A DNA stretch of 64,000 nt from DATFFO01 sp963772815 (GTDB lineage Bacteria > Actinomycetota > Acidimicrobiia > Spongiisociales > ZC4RG35), in the NCBI GenBank assembly GCA_963772815.1, contig CAVYYV010000004.1:186001-250000 (forward strand), in the 5' to 3' direction. Under the pieces are notes generated by a model. It worked only from the letters and a program-made list of their open reading frames with translations. It searched no databases and was not told the origin of the DNA. Every line of letters starts with the position of its first letter. Position 1 is the stretch's first letter. Position numbers and translations under genes: made by a program. Positions 40,129 through 49,082 of the stretch are shown in pieces.

Positions 40129-41172
40129 ATGTCCGATCTCCTCGAGACCACGACCTGGCTGGTCGACATACCCTCCGAGACGGGGAGCGAGGCCGAAATC
40201 TGTGCGGCCGTGGCGGGGCGTCTGCCCGAAGGGCTAGCCCTGGCGCGGGTGGGTGAGTCGCTGGTCGTGGGTAGCCCGGACGAGCGGCCGATGGTCGTGC
40301 TGGCCGGTCATCTCGACACCGTGCCACGCCAGGGCCAGGGTTCTGCAGAAGTGCGGGATGGGCGCCTCTGGGGCCTGGGAAGTGCCGACATGAAGGGCGG
40401 GCTGGCGGTGATGATTCAGCTCCTCGAACAGCCCGATCTGGATGCTTGGGCCCACAACGTGGTCGGAGTCTTCTATGCGGCCGAAGAGGGCCCGCACGAG
40501 AACAATCAACTCCGCAGTGTCCTGGACGAGGTTCCCTGGCTCGGTGGGGCCGACTGCGCGGTGGTACTGGAACCATCGGACGGCGAGCTGCAGTACGGGT
40601 GCAACGGGGTGGTGAACGCCACGGTCACTTTCTCCGGTCGTGCCTCGCATTCGGCACGACCCTGGTGGGGCGAGAACGCCATCACCAAATCGGGGGAGTG
40701 GCTCGCCCGTATGGGCTCGCTGCAGCCCCGCGCCTATCTGGTGGATGGGCTCGAGTTCCGCCGAACCGTCGTGGTGACCAGGGCTCGGGGCGGGGTCGCC
40801 AACAACATCGTCCCCGCAGAGTTCGAGCTCAACGTCAACATGCGCTTTACGCCCGACATGACGGTCGATGGAGCCGTGTCAGAGCTGGCCGAGCTGTGCC
40901 GGCCCGCAGATCGGTTCGAAGTGGTGGATACGGCCCCGGCTGCGGCTGCGGCCGCGGATCATCCTCTCATCGTTCGTCTGGCCGAGGTGAGCCGTGCGCC
41001 CAGGGCCGCCAAGCAGGGCTGGACGGATGTGGCCCGGTTCTCCGAGATCGGTGTGCCTGCGGTGAACTTCGGTCCGGGCGAGACGTCCCGGGCCCATCAG
41101 GCCAACGAGTCACTGCCCGTCGAGCATCTCGAGATGGTCTACCGGGCCCTGTACCGCACCCTGGTCGGCTGA
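40129..41172 (+). CDS. dapE: Succinyl-diaminopimelate desuccinylase
   Basis: The protein has 347 residues of the M20 metallopeptidase family. Metal-site motifs: VLAGHLDTVPRQG, GLGSADMKGGLAVM, FYAAEEGPHENNQL with the catalytic Glu, and the C-terminal GETSRAHQANESL. The dimerisation domain has SGRASHSARPWWGENA. It removes succinate to give LL-DAP for lysine and cell wall. Divergent partner of dapD. Confidence 0.93.
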   Translation: MSDLLETTTWLVDIPSETGSEAEICAAVAGRLPEGLALARVGESLVVGSPDERPMVVLAGHLDTVPRQGQGSAEVRDGRLWGLGSADMKGGLAVMIQLLEQPDLDAWAHNVVGVFYAAEEGPHENNQLRSVLDEVPWLGGADCAVVLEPSDGELQYGCNGVVNATVTFSGRASHSARPWWGENAITKSGEWLARMGSLQPRAYLVDGLEFRRTVVVTRARGGVANNIVPAEFELNVNMRFTPDMTVDGAVSELAELCRPADRFEVVDTAPAAAAAADHPLIVRLAEVSRAPRAAKQGWTDVARFSEIGVPAVNFGPGETSRAHQANESLPVEHLEMVYRALYRTLVG

Positions 41173-41312
41173 AGAGTCGCTCGTCATCGGATCAATGGCC
41201 TGGCGGCTCGCTGGTCCTCTCCAGCCGGGGCAACCCCTTCCCTGCTCTCATGACCCCCGCAAACGCATCGTGGCGGTCGTCTTCCAACCATGGGCGGCGC
41301 GGATTCGCCCGG

Positions 41313-42776
41313 TCAGTCGGGGGTGAAGGTGACTTGATAGGAGGTGGCACCCTCTGTGGGCCAATGCGGCCAAATGACCAGGCCTCGTCCGGGCAAGGGT
41401 CGGACGAAGAGCGAGGCCGGGCGACTCGATGCGGCCAGCAATGATCGTTCACCCTGGCGGAGGCGGAAGCGATGCCCGGACACAGCCACGGGCTCGGCCA
41501 GGGGAATCCACGTGCCACCGTCGACACGCAGGTCGGCGGTGGTGGCATCGAGCCACACCGGCAGCTCGGGTCCGATCAGAATGGGCTCGGTGGCGGGGAG
41601 CGTGAGCTCGATCTCGAGGGACCGCCCGACGAGCGCGAGTCGGGCCACGGTGCCGTAAGGTCCGGAAATTCTCATCCGGGCCTCCGACCGCCCTTCCGAC
41701 TTCTCGTCGAGGACCATGGGGATTGCGAGAGGTTCCTCTCCGTCTCCGGTCATCCTCCGAGCGATCATCGCCGGGGTGACCGGGCTGACCGCCATGATCG
41801 GCCATGCCCCGGGTTTGTCATCCCAGACGGCGATGGTTCCCGCATCCGGATCCACGACCAACGAGCTCGTGGCAGTCTCCACCTGAATCTCGTTCACCCC
41901 GTCTGCGTCCCAGTCGATCTCGGTCATCGCTACCCATCCATCGCCCCGGTGCTGGGAGCGATCCACCGCCTTTCGGGTGCGGACCAGCTGGACCTCGGCC
42001 TGCGCGTCGGGTCCAGGGCCGGTGGTGTACTCGGCCGACTGGAGAGCAAGCAGGCCATCGAGGGCGCTGCGGCCCCCCTGGTCGGCGGCAAGGCGGAGGA
42101 CCTTGCGGTAGAAGGGAACCGCGTCTTCTGAGCGGGACGGCAGTCGCGTGGAGAGCTGGAGCGGTCGGCCCGGGCCATGGTCGGCCAGGTAGGACTCGGG
42201 CGTGGTGAGGCACCCCCATTCCAGGCCGGCCAACTCGGATGCGGAAACGAGAGCCGCGACCAGCCCATCGGATTGGACCAGGCGGTCCTGTCCTCGGAAG
42301 CGCTGAACCGGAACCACGACCACTGTGTCGCCGGCTCGATCCACCGCACCGGGCGCGGTCGGATGGCCGGCCACCAGGGAGGCATCGACGAACAGCACAT
42401 GGAATCCCAACTGGCTGGCGAATGTGACCATGGCCGGCTCCCAGGATCCATCCAGCCACAGACCCGTGGGCGTGACGCCCGCCGCGTCCAGGGCGGTGTG
42501 TTCCCTGCTCATCTGGAGCTGGGCAGCGTCCGGCGGCAGGTCGGCCAGGACCGGGTCCGACCATCCACCTGCCATCCAGGCAATCGGTAGGCCCACTACC
42601 CGTTCCCACAGGTCAGGCTGGTTCAGGCGCACATGATCTACGGCGGCGCCGGGCATGCGGACAGTTACCGGGAGGTGTGGATGCTCGGTGAGGGCGTCGA
42701 CGATCTCACCGAGCTCTGTGACCCATCCCTCCGGTCCGGCCCGGTGGGCAACGATCACGACCGGGGCGAGGTGCAT
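41313..42776 (-). CDS. GH57-like carbohydrate-active protein with DUF1926-like C-terminal domain
   Basis: The protein has 487 residues. The N-terminal part looks like a GH57/polysaccharide-deacetylase type barrel (VVIVAHRAGPEGWVTELGEI, TPTGLWLDGSWEPAMVTFAS, GFHVLFVDASLVAGHP). The second half contains WVAMTEIDWDADGVNEIQVE, a segment typical of the C-terminal domain of GH57 glucanotransferases. A catalytic Glu or Asp could not be placed with confidence, and the barrel is shorter than in glucanotransferases. Start supported by TAGCGT seven bases before the ATG. Function not certain. Confidence 0.5.
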   Translation of the reverse strand: MHLAPVVIVAHRAGPEGWVTELGEIVDALTEHPHLPVTVRMPGAAVDHVRLNQPDLWERVVGLPIAWMAGGWSDPVLADLPPDAAQLQMSREHTALDAAGVTPTGLWLDGSWEPAMVTFASQLGFHVLFVDASLVAGHPTAPGAVDRAGDTVVVVPVQRFRGQDRLVQSDGLVAALVSASELAGLEWGCLTTPESYLADHGPGRPLQLSTRLPSRSEDAVPFYRKVLRLAADQGGRSALDGLLALQSAEYTTGPGPDAQAEVQLVRTRKAVDRSQHRGDGWVAMTEIDWDADGVNEIQVETATSSLVVDPDAGTIAVWDDKPGAWPIMAVSPVTPAMIARRMTGDGEEPLAIPMVLDEKSEGRSEARMRISGPYGTVARLALVGRSLEIELTLPATEPILIGPELPVWLDATTADLRVDGGTWIPLAEPVAVSGHRFRLRQGERSLLAASSRPASLFVRPLPGRGLVIWPHWPTEGATSYQVTFTPD

Positions 42777-42783
42777 TCCGGAA

Positions 42784-42789
42784 ACGCTA
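42784..42789 (-). promoter_or_regulatory. -10 box of leaderless GH57-like gene
   Basis: TAGCGT on the minus strand, 7 nt before the ATG at 42776. It lies inside the 3' end of the upstream small membrane protein gene. Confidence 0.4.
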
Positions 42790-43086
42790 CTCGGGGGCTC
42801 GGCCGATCGAACGTGAGGCAAGCCGCCAGATCACGGCTCCGATCACGACCGCAACGATCAACCGGGGTCGGATCACGACCACGGCTGCGGCGGCCAAGCC
42901 GGCCAGGGTGGCCGGGCCGGGACGTCGCAGCAGCGGCGCTACCAGCCACAGGGCTCCAAGCAGCAGTGACACCCTGATCAGGGTGCCACCGGTGACGTTG
43001 TCGCCCTGGGCGAAGGCCAAGAACGACCCAGCTCCTGCCAGAACGAGGGTCGCGATCCCGATCACGAGACGGGTTGAAGAACTCAC
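42787..43086 (-). CDS. Small membrane protein, unknown function
   Basis: The protein has 99 residues from a GTG at 43086. Three or four hydrophobic stretches are seen (LVIGIATLVLAGAGSFLAFA, LIRVSLLLGALWLVAPLL, LAGLAAAAVVVIRP, LIVAVVIGAVIWRLA) with Arg-rich loops. No family is recognised. It precedes the GH57-like gene on the same strand by ten bases and is divergent from gatC. Confidence 0.6.
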   Translation of the reverse strand: MSSSTRLVIGIATLVLAGAGSFLAFAQGDNVTGGTLIRVSLLLGALWLVAPLLRRPGPATLAGLAAAAVVVIRPRLIVAVVIGAVIWRLASRSIGRAPE

Positions 43087-43112
43087 TTGCAGTGAGGGTA
43101 TCGGGTGAGATC

Positions 43113-43118
43113 TACAAT
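43113..43118 (+). promoter_or_regulatory. -10 box of leaderless gatCAB promoter
   Basis: TACAAT, near consensus, exactly 6 nt before the gatC ATG at 43125. A TTGCAG hexamer lies at 43087-43092, but its 20-bp spacing is long. Confidence 0.55.
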
Positions 43119-43124
43119 CACGGC

Positions 43125-43415
43125 ATGCCCATCGACATCGATATCGCCCATGTGGCGCGCCTCGCCCGTCTCGATCTCGACGACTCCGAGCTGGCTTTCT
43201 ACGGGCAACAGCTCAGCGTGATCCTGGAGCACGCGGCCCGGGTGCAGGCCGTGGACACGGAAGGATACGAGCCCACCGCCCACCCGCTAGGCCTGACGAA
43301 TGCGTTTCGCCCCGACGAGGTTCGCCCGTCGCTGGATCGTGACGAAGTGCTCGCCCAGGCACCCGAACATGAGGACGGCTTTTTCGTCGTGCCACCTGCG
43401 TTGGAGACGGAATGA
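43125..43415 (+). CDS. gatC: Asp-tRNA(Asn)/Glu-tRNA(Gln) amidotransferase subunit C
   Basis: The protein has 96 residues: IDIAHVARLARLDLDDSELA at the N-terminus and TNAFRPDEVRPSL, then HEDGFFVVPPALE at the C-terminus, all typical GatC. It helps GatA and GatB assemble. The stop overlaps gatA by four bases. Its presence implies that Gln- and/or Asn-tRNA is made by transamidation. Confidence 0.95.
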   Translation: MPIDIDIAHVARLARLDLDDSELAFYGQQLSVILEHAARVQAVDTEGYEPTAHPLGLTNAFRPDEVRPSLDRDEVLAQAPEHEDGFFVVPPALETE

Positions 43416-44878
43416 GCCTGGCTGATCTGACCATCAGTGAGGCGAGCCGTCGCCTCTCAGAGGGAGAGGTCGACGCGGTCAGCCTGACACGGGCCGTGCT
43501 GGAGCGGGCCACGATGACCGAGGCAGACCTCCATTGCTTCCTGACGCTCGACAGCGCCGGGGCCCTGACTGCGGCCGAGGACTCCGATCGACGCCGGTCC
43601 GTCGGTGACACCCGGGGTCCCCTCGACGGCATCCCGGTTGCGGTCAAGGACAACTTCTGCACGCGGGGCATCGAGACCACCGCCGCCTCTCAGATCTTGG
43701 CCGGCTACCGGCCCCCCTACGACGGTCACGCCGTGGAGCGACTCCGGGCGGCCGGGGCGGTCCTTTTGGGCAAGACGAACCTCGACGAATTCGCCATGGG
43801 GTCATCGACCGAGAACTCGGCCTACGGTCCGACCCGCAATCCCTGGGATACCGACCGCGTGCCCGGAGGTTCGTCGGGGGGATCTGCGGCGGCGGTGGCG
43901 GTGGGCTCGGTGCTGGGAGCGTACGGATCTGACACGGGAGGGTCCATCCGGCAGCCTGCTTCCCTATGCGGAGTGGTAGGGGTCAAGCCCACCTACGGCC
44001 GGGTGAGTCGCTACGGGTTGATCGCCTTCGCCTCGTCTCTGGACCAGATCGGCCCCATGGCCCGGTCTGTCGGTGACGCTGCCCTTCTACTGGAGGCGGT
44101 GTGGGGTCACGACTCTCGTGATGCCACCTCCTATCCGGGCGGGTACCCCGACCTGACGGCGGGGCTGAAACGGGGAGTCGAGGGCTTGAAGATCGGGGTG
44201 GTGTCGGAACTCTCAGGTGAGGGATACGAGCCGGATGTGGAGGCGGCCGTTTCGGCCACCGTGGCGAAGTTGGCCGACGCCGGAGCCGAGATCGTCGAAG
44301 TCTCGATCCCCACGGTGGACGTCGCCCTGTCCGCCTATTACCTCATCGCCCCGGCCGAGGCCTCGGCCAACCTGGCCCGCTTCGACGGGATCCGATACGG
44401 CAGCCGGGTGGCGGGAGCCACCACCGAGGAGCTGATGGCCCGAACCCGAGGCGAGGGGTTCGGACCCGAGGTGACCAGACGCATCCTCCTGGGCACGTAC
44501 TCGTTGTCGGCGGGGTATTTCGATGCCTTCTACGGCCAGGCGCAGCGGGTGCGCACACGTCTGATCGAAGAGACCACCGCTGCCTACGGGCTGGTCGATG
44601 CCCTAGTGGCCCCGACCAGCCCCACCGTGGCCTTCGAGGTCGGTGCCAAGACTGCCGACCCGCTGGCCATGTACCTGTCCGACGTGTGCACGATCCCCTC
44701 CAATCTGACCGGGCACCCGGCCATGTCGGTCCCGGTGGGCCTCGATCGGGCCGGCCTCCCAATCGGATTCCAGGTCATGGGACCCGCCCTGGCCGAGGAA
44801 ACCATGTTCGCCGTGGCGGCTGAGGTGGAGAGAGGGGCCGGGTTCAGCGTTCGACCTCCAATCGGGGTGGCGGCATGA
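43412..44878 (+). CDS. gatA: Asp-tRNA(Asn)/Glu-tRNA(Gln) amidotransferase subunit A
   Basis: The protein has 488 residues of the amidase-signature family. The catalytic Ser-cisSer-Lys triad is visible: Lys in VAVKDNFCTRG, and PGGSSGGSAAAVAVGS followed by GSDTGGSIRQPASLCG. It hydrolyses glutamine to supply ammonia to GatB. It overlaps gatC and gatB by four bases each, a standard gatCAB operon. Confidence 0.97.
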   Translation: MSLADLTISEASRRLSEGEVDAVSLTRAVLERATMTEADLHCFLTLDSAGALTAAEDSDRRRSVGDTRGPLDGIPVAVKDNFCTRGIETTAASQILAGYRPPYDGHAVERLRAAGAVLLGKTNLDEFAMGSSTENSAYGPTRNPWDTDRVPGGSSGGSAAAVAVGSVLGAYGSDTGGSIRQPASLCGVVGVKPTYGRVSRYGLIAFASSLDQIGPMARSVGDAALLLEAVWGHDSRDATSYPGGYPDLTAGLKRGVEGLKIGVVSELSGEGYEPDVEAAVSATVAKLADAGAEIVEVSIPTVDVALSAYYLIAPAEASANLARFDGIRYGSRVAGATTEELMARTRGEGFGPEVTRRILLGTYSLSAGYFDAFYGQAQRVRTRLIEETTAAYGLVDALVAPTSPTVAFEVGAKTADPLAMYLSDVCTIPSNLTGHPAMSVPVGLDRAGLPIGFQVMGPALAEETMFAVAAEVERGAGFSVRPPIGVAA

Positions 44879-46320
44879 CAACCTGGGAACCGGTGATCGG
44901 CATCGAAGTGCACGTCGAGCTGCGCACGAACTCCAAGATGTTCTGCGGTTGCGGGGTCGGCTTCGGCGAGGAGCCGAACACCAGCGTGTGCCCGGTGTGC
45001 CTGGGACTACCGGGCGCCCTGCCAGTCACAAACGGAACGGCCATCGAATGGATCACCGCCATCGGCCTGGCATTCAACTGCTCCGTGTCGCCGCGTTCGG
45101 TCTTCCATCGCAAGAACTACTTCTATGCGGACCTGCCCAAGAACTACCAGATATCCCAATACGACATCCCGGTTTGCCACGACGGCTACCTCGACATCGA
45201 CGTGGACGGTGAGACCGTTCGAGTGGGGATCGAGAGGGCCCACATGGAAGAGGACACCGGGAAGTCCCGCCACGTGGGCGAGGGCGGTCGGATTCATGGA
45301 GCCGAGTCGACGCTGCTGGATTTCAACCGTTCCGGGGTGCCCCTGGTGGAGGTCGTGTCCCGGCCCGACATCCGCTCGGCGGCCCAGGCCAGGGCTTACG
45401 CCCAGGAGCTGCGATCTGTGGTTGCCGAGCTGGGGGTTTCGGACGCCCGGATGGAAGAGGGCTCGATTCGCTTCGACGGCAACGTGTCCGTGCGCCCGCA
45501 GGGATCCACGGAGTTGGGCACCAAGGTGGAGATCAAGAACATGAACTCGTTCCGCTCCCTGGAGCGAGCCGTCGATTATGAGATCGCACGCCAGGTGTCG
45601 GTCTTGGAAGAGGGGGGCACCCTCGTCCAGGAGACGAGACACTGGGACGAGGAGGCGGGGGTGACGCACAGCATGCGCGTCAAGGAGGGCTCCTCGGACT
45701 ACCGCTACTTCACGGAGCCGGATCTGCTCCCCCTGGTCATCGACCCGGAGCAGGTGGACCAGATCGCCGCCGGCCTGCCCGAGCTCCCCGCCGCCCGTCG
45801 AAGGCGTTACCTCGACGAGGGAGTAGACCGGCAGACGGCTGCCGTGCTGGCGGGCGCCGAAGCCGACATGCGATTCCTGTACGACGAGGCCGTGGCGGCC
45901 GGGTCTCCGTCCGTGCCCACCGCCAAGTGGGTGATCGGCGAGGTGACGGCGGCGCTTCGTCGAGAGGGCACCGGGGCCGGTGAACTGAACGGCGCCGACC
46001 TGGCCCAACTGGTCGCCATGGTCGAGGACGGCGAGTTGTCGTCCTCGGCGGCCAAGGAGGTGCTGGCTGGCGTACTGGCCGGGGAGGGGGGACCTCGCCG
46101 GGTGGCTGAGGAGCGCGACCTGCTCCAGATCTCCGATACTGGCGCCTTGGAGGCCATGGTCGACGGGGTTATGGCCGCCAATCCAGAAGCCGTGGAGAGC
46201 TACAGGGCCGGAGAGAACAAAGTGATCGGTTTCCTCGTCGGTGCCGTGATGCGCTCGTCCGGGGGAAAGGCCGATCCCAAGCTCGTCAACCAGATGTTGC
46301 GCCAGAAACTGGAATCCTGA
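44875..46320 (+). CDS. gatB: Asp-tRNA(Asn)/Glu-tRNA(Gln) amidotransferase subunit B
   Basis: The protein has 481 residues. Signatures: PVIGIEVHVELRTNSKMFCG, CPVCLGLPGALPVTNG, LPKNYQISQYDIP, and the C-terminal YqeY-like tail domain (FLVGAVMRSSGGKADPKLVN). It phosphorylates and amidates mischarged tRNA. The HAD gene that follows starts three bases after the stop and is probably in the same transcript. Confidence 0.97.
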   Translation: MTTWEPVIGIEVHVELRTNSKMFCGCGVGFGEEPNTSVCPVCLGLPGALPVTNGTAIEWITAIGLAFNCSVSPRSVFHRKNYFYADLPKNYQISQYDIPVCHDGYLDIDVDGETVRVGIERAHMEEDTGKSRHVGEGGRIHGAESTLLDFNRSGVPLVEVVSRPDIRSAAQARAYAQELRSVVAELGVSDARMEEGSIRFDGNVSVRPQGSTELGTKVEIKNMNSFRSLERAVDYEIARQVSVLEEGGTLVQETRHWDEEAGVTHSMRVKEGSSDYRYFTEPDLLPLVIDPEQVDQIAAGLPELPAARRRRYLDEGVDRQTAAVLAGAEADMRFLYDEAVAAGSPSVPTAKWVIGEVTAALRREGTGAGELNGADLAQLVAMVEDGELSSSAAKEVLAGVLAGEGGPRRVAEERDLLQISDTGALEAMVDGVMAANPEAVESYRAGENKVIGFLVGAVMRSSGGKADPKLVNQMLRQKLES

Positions 46321-46322
46321 TC

Positions 46323-46961
46323 TTGGGGCGCTTTCTCGATCTCGAAGGGGTCGACGCCGTGGTGTTCGACTGCGATGGGGTCCTCGTGGATTCCGAACCC
46401 GTTTCTGAGTGGGTATGGCGATCCACCCTGGACGGCCACGGGATCGACATGGGCCCCGACTTCGCCGCCTGGATCGGGACCACCGATCAGGGAATCGCGG
46501 TTCGTTTCGCGGCCGAGGCGGGCATGTCGCCCGCCCGGCTGGCCGACGAGAACGCCCAGGCGTTCGTGGACCGGCTGGCGGAGGTGGGTATAGAAGTGTT
46601 CGACGACGCCCTGGCGGCGCTGGAGAGGACCCGGGCTGCCGGTCTGGGATTGGCGGTGGCCACCAACAGTGAGAGATGGCGCCTCAAGGCCATTCTGGAG
46701 GCAGCCGGGCTGGCTGACGTCTTTTCCATCGCCATCACCAGCGACGACGTGGCACGACCCAAGCCCGCACCCGACATCTACCTGGAAGCGGTGGCCCGGC
46801 TGGGCATGGAGCCCTCGCGGGTGGTGATCGTGGAGGACAGCCCGACCGGGGTGGCGGCAGGCCGGTCCGCCGGTATGCGGGTGGTGGCTGTGGATCGGGG
46901 TGTGTTCGAGCCGGCACAACTGGCTCCCGCCACTCGCGTCGTGTCGAACCTCACCTTCTGA
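46323..46961 (+). CDS. HAD phosphatase, beta-phosphoglucomutase-like
   Basis: The protein has 212 residues with a TTG start two bases after the gatB stop. Full HAD motifs: VVFDCDGVLVDSEP (DxDxV), LAVATNSERW, Lys in DVARPKPAPDIYLEA, and VVIVEDSPTGVAAGRSAGM. The alpha-helical cap is present. It is probably a sugar- or small-molecule phosphatase. It ends just before the duplicated 93-bp repeat. Confidence 0.85.
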   Translation: MGRFLDLEGVDAVVFDCDGVLVDSEPVSEWVWRSTLDGHGIDMGPDFAAWIGTTDQGIAVRFAAEAGMSPARLADENAQAFVDRLAEVGIEVFDDALAALERTRAAGLGLAVATNSERWRLKAILEAAGLADVFSIAITSDDVARPKPAPDIYLEAVARLGMEPSRVVIVEDSPTGVAAGRSAGMRVVAVDRGVFEPAQLAPATRVVSNLTF

Positions 46962-46969
46962 GGCACGGT

Positions 46970-47062
46970 CTCGCCGCAGCTCCCCGGCTGCGACTGCGCG
47001 TTTCTTCTTCCCAGATCCCGCCGATGACTCGGAGCTACGCGCACCACAGGTGAGCGACGGAC
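46970..47062. repeat. 93-bp direct repeat, copy 1
   Basis: This copy matches copy 2 (47134-47226) at 91 of 93 positions. It begins CTCGCCGCAG and ends GAGCGACGGAC. It holds a stem CGCAGC/GCTGCG with a six-base loop, followed shortly by TTTCTTCTT, which could end the gat-HAD transcript. The stretch from 46962 to 47238 contains no credible gene. Confidence 0.85.
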
Positions 47063-47133
47063 GGGTGGTGGCCCGGCGCGCAATTGATGGCGGCGTTTCT
47101 GCGGCCGTCGGCTTGCCTGGCTGTATCGAAGTG

Positions 47134-47226
47134 CTCGCCGCAGCTTCCCGGCTGCGACTGCGCGTTTCTTCTTCCCAGATCCCGCCGATGACTCGGAGCT
47201 ACGCGCACCACAGTTGAGCGACGGAC
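47134..47226. repeat. 93-bp direct repeat, copy 2
   Basis: Differs from copy 1 by one C/T change in the stem loop and one G/T change near the end. Start-to-start distance is 164 bp. It ends 12 bp before the pyruvate kinase ATG, so it supplies most of that gene's promoter region. Confidence 0.85.
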
Positions 47227-47238
47227 CACTAGGTTGGC

Positions 47239-48717
47239 ATGGTGCGACACACCAAGATCGTGGCGACACTCGGGCCGGCGGTCGCTTCCTACGAAGCCAT
47301 CCGGGATCTGGTCGAAGCGGGGATGGATGTGGCGCGGCTCAACTTCTCCCACGGTGACCATGATCTGCACCGTCGGTATTTCAGCTGGGTGCGGGAGGCG
47401 GCGAACGAGACCGGGCACAACGTCGCCATTCTCCAGGACATCCAGGGCCCAAAGCTGAGGGTGGGTGAGTTCGCCGGCGGCGCTGCCCATCTGAAGGTGG
47501 GGGAGACCGTGCGCCTGGTAACCACGGCCACCGAAGGCACCGATTCGGTGGTACCCATCAACTACCCCCATCTGAGCGAGGACCTCGAGCCGGGGCACAC
47601 GGTGATCCTGGCGGACGGCCTGATCGTGCTGACCGTGTCCGAGGTGGACTCCGGTGGGGCCGACGCCCAGGTGGTGATGGGAGGTGTCCTGGGAGATCAC
47701 AAGGGCGCTGCCTTCCCCGACACCCATCTCAGGGTGCCCAGTGTGACCGACAAGGACCGGGCCGACCTGGCCCTGGGCCGCGAGCTGGGTGTGGACTATG
47801 TGGCGGCATCGTTCGTGCGCAGTGGCGCCGATGTCCGCGAGGTTCGGGACCTTTCCGGGGAGGCGCCGGTCATCGCCAAGGTCGAGCTGGCGATCGCCTA
47901 TCAGAATCTTGACGACATTCTGTCCGAGGCGTCGGGAATCATGGTCGCCCGAGGTGACCTGGGCGTGCAGCTGCCGCTGGAGAGGATCCCGCTTATCCAG
48001 GCGGACATGTTGACCCGCACCAACGCCGCCGGACGGATCTCGATCACCGCCACGGAGATGCTGGAGTCCATGACCCATGCACCCCGGCCAACCCGGGCGG
48101 AAGTGACCGATGTGGCCACTGCCGTCATGTCTGGTACCGACGCGGTGATGCTCTCGGCCGAGACCGCCATAGGTGACTACCCCGCCAAGACCGTGGCCAC
48201 CATGGCCCGGATCTGTGTCGAGGCGGAGTCGGCACCTGCCACCGCTGGGCGGGCAATGGCCGTCCCGTTCGTGGGAGCAGTCAACCGGGTGGCTTCGGCG
48301 GTGGCCCAGGCGGCCACGGAGGCGGCCGCACATCTCGGCATCGGGACCATCGTGGCCTTCACCGAATCGGGCAGCACGGCCAGGCTCATATCCAAGTACC
48401 GGCCCAATGCCAGCATCGTCGCCTTCACGCCTCAGGAGGAGACGCGGCGGCGGATGGCCCTCTATTGGGGTGTGACCGCCTACCCATTCGAGCGCCGCGA
48501 ATACACCGATCACGAGATCGCCGCCGCAGAGAAGTTCCTGGAAAAGGAGAAGCTGTGCCATCGAGGTGACCTGGTGGTGATGGTGGCAGGGATACCCCCC
48601 AACCAGCGATCGGCCACGAACCTGATGAAGATCCACCTGGTCGGGGAGCGTCATGGAGGGGTACTGTCCCAGCGCAGCGGGCGCCAGTCGCCTGAGGTAG
48701 GAGGCCTGGGCGTCTAG
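47239..48717 (+). CDS. pyk: Pyruvate kinase
   Basis: The protein has 492 residues. Signatures: RHTKIVATLGPAVASYEAI, MDVARLNFSHGDH, ILQDIQGPKLRVGEF, the active-site strand VIAKVELAIAYQNLDDIL, MVARGDLGVQLPLERIP, and the C-terminal allosteric domain (GTIVAFTESGSTARLISKYR). The common MVARGDLG and TATEMLESM segments are present. It makes pyruvate and ATP from PEP in glycolysis. No Shine-Dalgarno is seen before the ATG, and it lies directly behind repeat copy 2. Confidence 0.97.
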   Translation: MVRHTKIVATLGPAVASYEAIRDLVEAGMDVARLNFSHGDHDLHRRYFSWVREAANETGHNVAILQDIQGPKLRVGEFAGGAAHLKVGETVRLVTTATEGTDSVVPINYPHLSEDLEPGHTVILADGLIVLTVSEVDSGGADAQVVMGGVLGDHKGAAFPDTHLRVPSVTDKDRADLALGRELGVDYVAASFVRSGADVREVRDLSGEAPVIAKVELAIAYQNLDDILSEASGIMVARGDLGVQLPLERIPLIQADMLTRTNAAGRISITATEMLESMTHAPRPTRAEVTDVATAVMSGTDAVMLSAETAIGDYPAKTVATMARICVEAESAPATAGRAMAVPFVGAVNRVASAVAQAATEAAAHLGIGTIVAFTESGSTARLISKYRPNASIVAFTPQEETRRRMALYWGVTAYPFERREYTDHEIAAAEKFLEKEKLCHRGDLVVMVAGIPPNQRSATNLMKIHLVGERHGGVLSQRSGRQSPEVGGLGV

Positions 48718-48755
48718 CGACCACCAGGGCGCGGTCGGGGTGCCGGCCGATGCTC

Positions 48756-48761
48756 TATCAT
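48756..48761 (+). promoter_or_regulatory. -10 box before the small Nfu_N-like gene
   Basis: TATCAT, 8 nt before the ATG at 48770; no Shine-Dalgarno sequence. Confidence 0.4.
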
Positions 48762-48769
48762 CGCCGCCC

Positions 48770-49066
48770 ATGGGTCAGACGATCGTGATCAACGGCACAC
48801 GTCGAATCGGCGAGGTTCTCGTCATCGACACTGATCGCAGCCTCACGGGCCAGGAGGGAGAGGCCTATACCCCCGGATATACGACCAAGTCCTCGACGTT
48901 CCCAGCTCGTCTGTCCGAGCGGCTGTTCGAAGCGGATCCGAACATCGACCGGGTGCACGTGCTGTCCAATGCGGTGAGCATCAAGCGTTCTGGGGGGTGG
49001 ACCGACCAGGACGCCCAATCGGTTGCCGACGTCGTGGCCCATTTCTTTCGGTTCTACCCCGACTGA
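48770..49066 (+). CDS. Small protein resembling the Nfu/NifU N-terminal scaffold domain
   Basis: The protein has 98 residues. The stretch STFPARLSERLFEADPNIDR followed by VHVLSNAVSIKRSGGWTDQD resembles the Nfu_N fold, in which a loading pocket strand precedes xVTVxKxxxxxW. There is no CxxC iron-sulfur motif. A stand-alone Nfu_N-like domain would be an accessory protein at most. It follows pyk by 50 bp. Identification is tentative. Confidence 0.5.
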   Translation: MGQTIVINGTRRIGEVLVIDTDRSLTGQEGEAYTPGYTTKSSTFPARLSERLFEADPNIDRVHVLSNAVSIKRSGGWTDQDAQSVADVVAHFFRFYPD

Positions 49067-49082
49067 TCAGGCGCTCTCACGG

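Noticed and set aside
46970..47226. CRISPR array
   Set aside because: Only two copies, 93 bp each, one spacer, no cas genes.
47035..48771. A 578-codon minus-strand open frame opposite pyruvate kinase
   Set aside because: It mirrors a clear pyk gene, has His/Gly/Arg-rich composition and no motif; such frames are expected in high-GC DNA.
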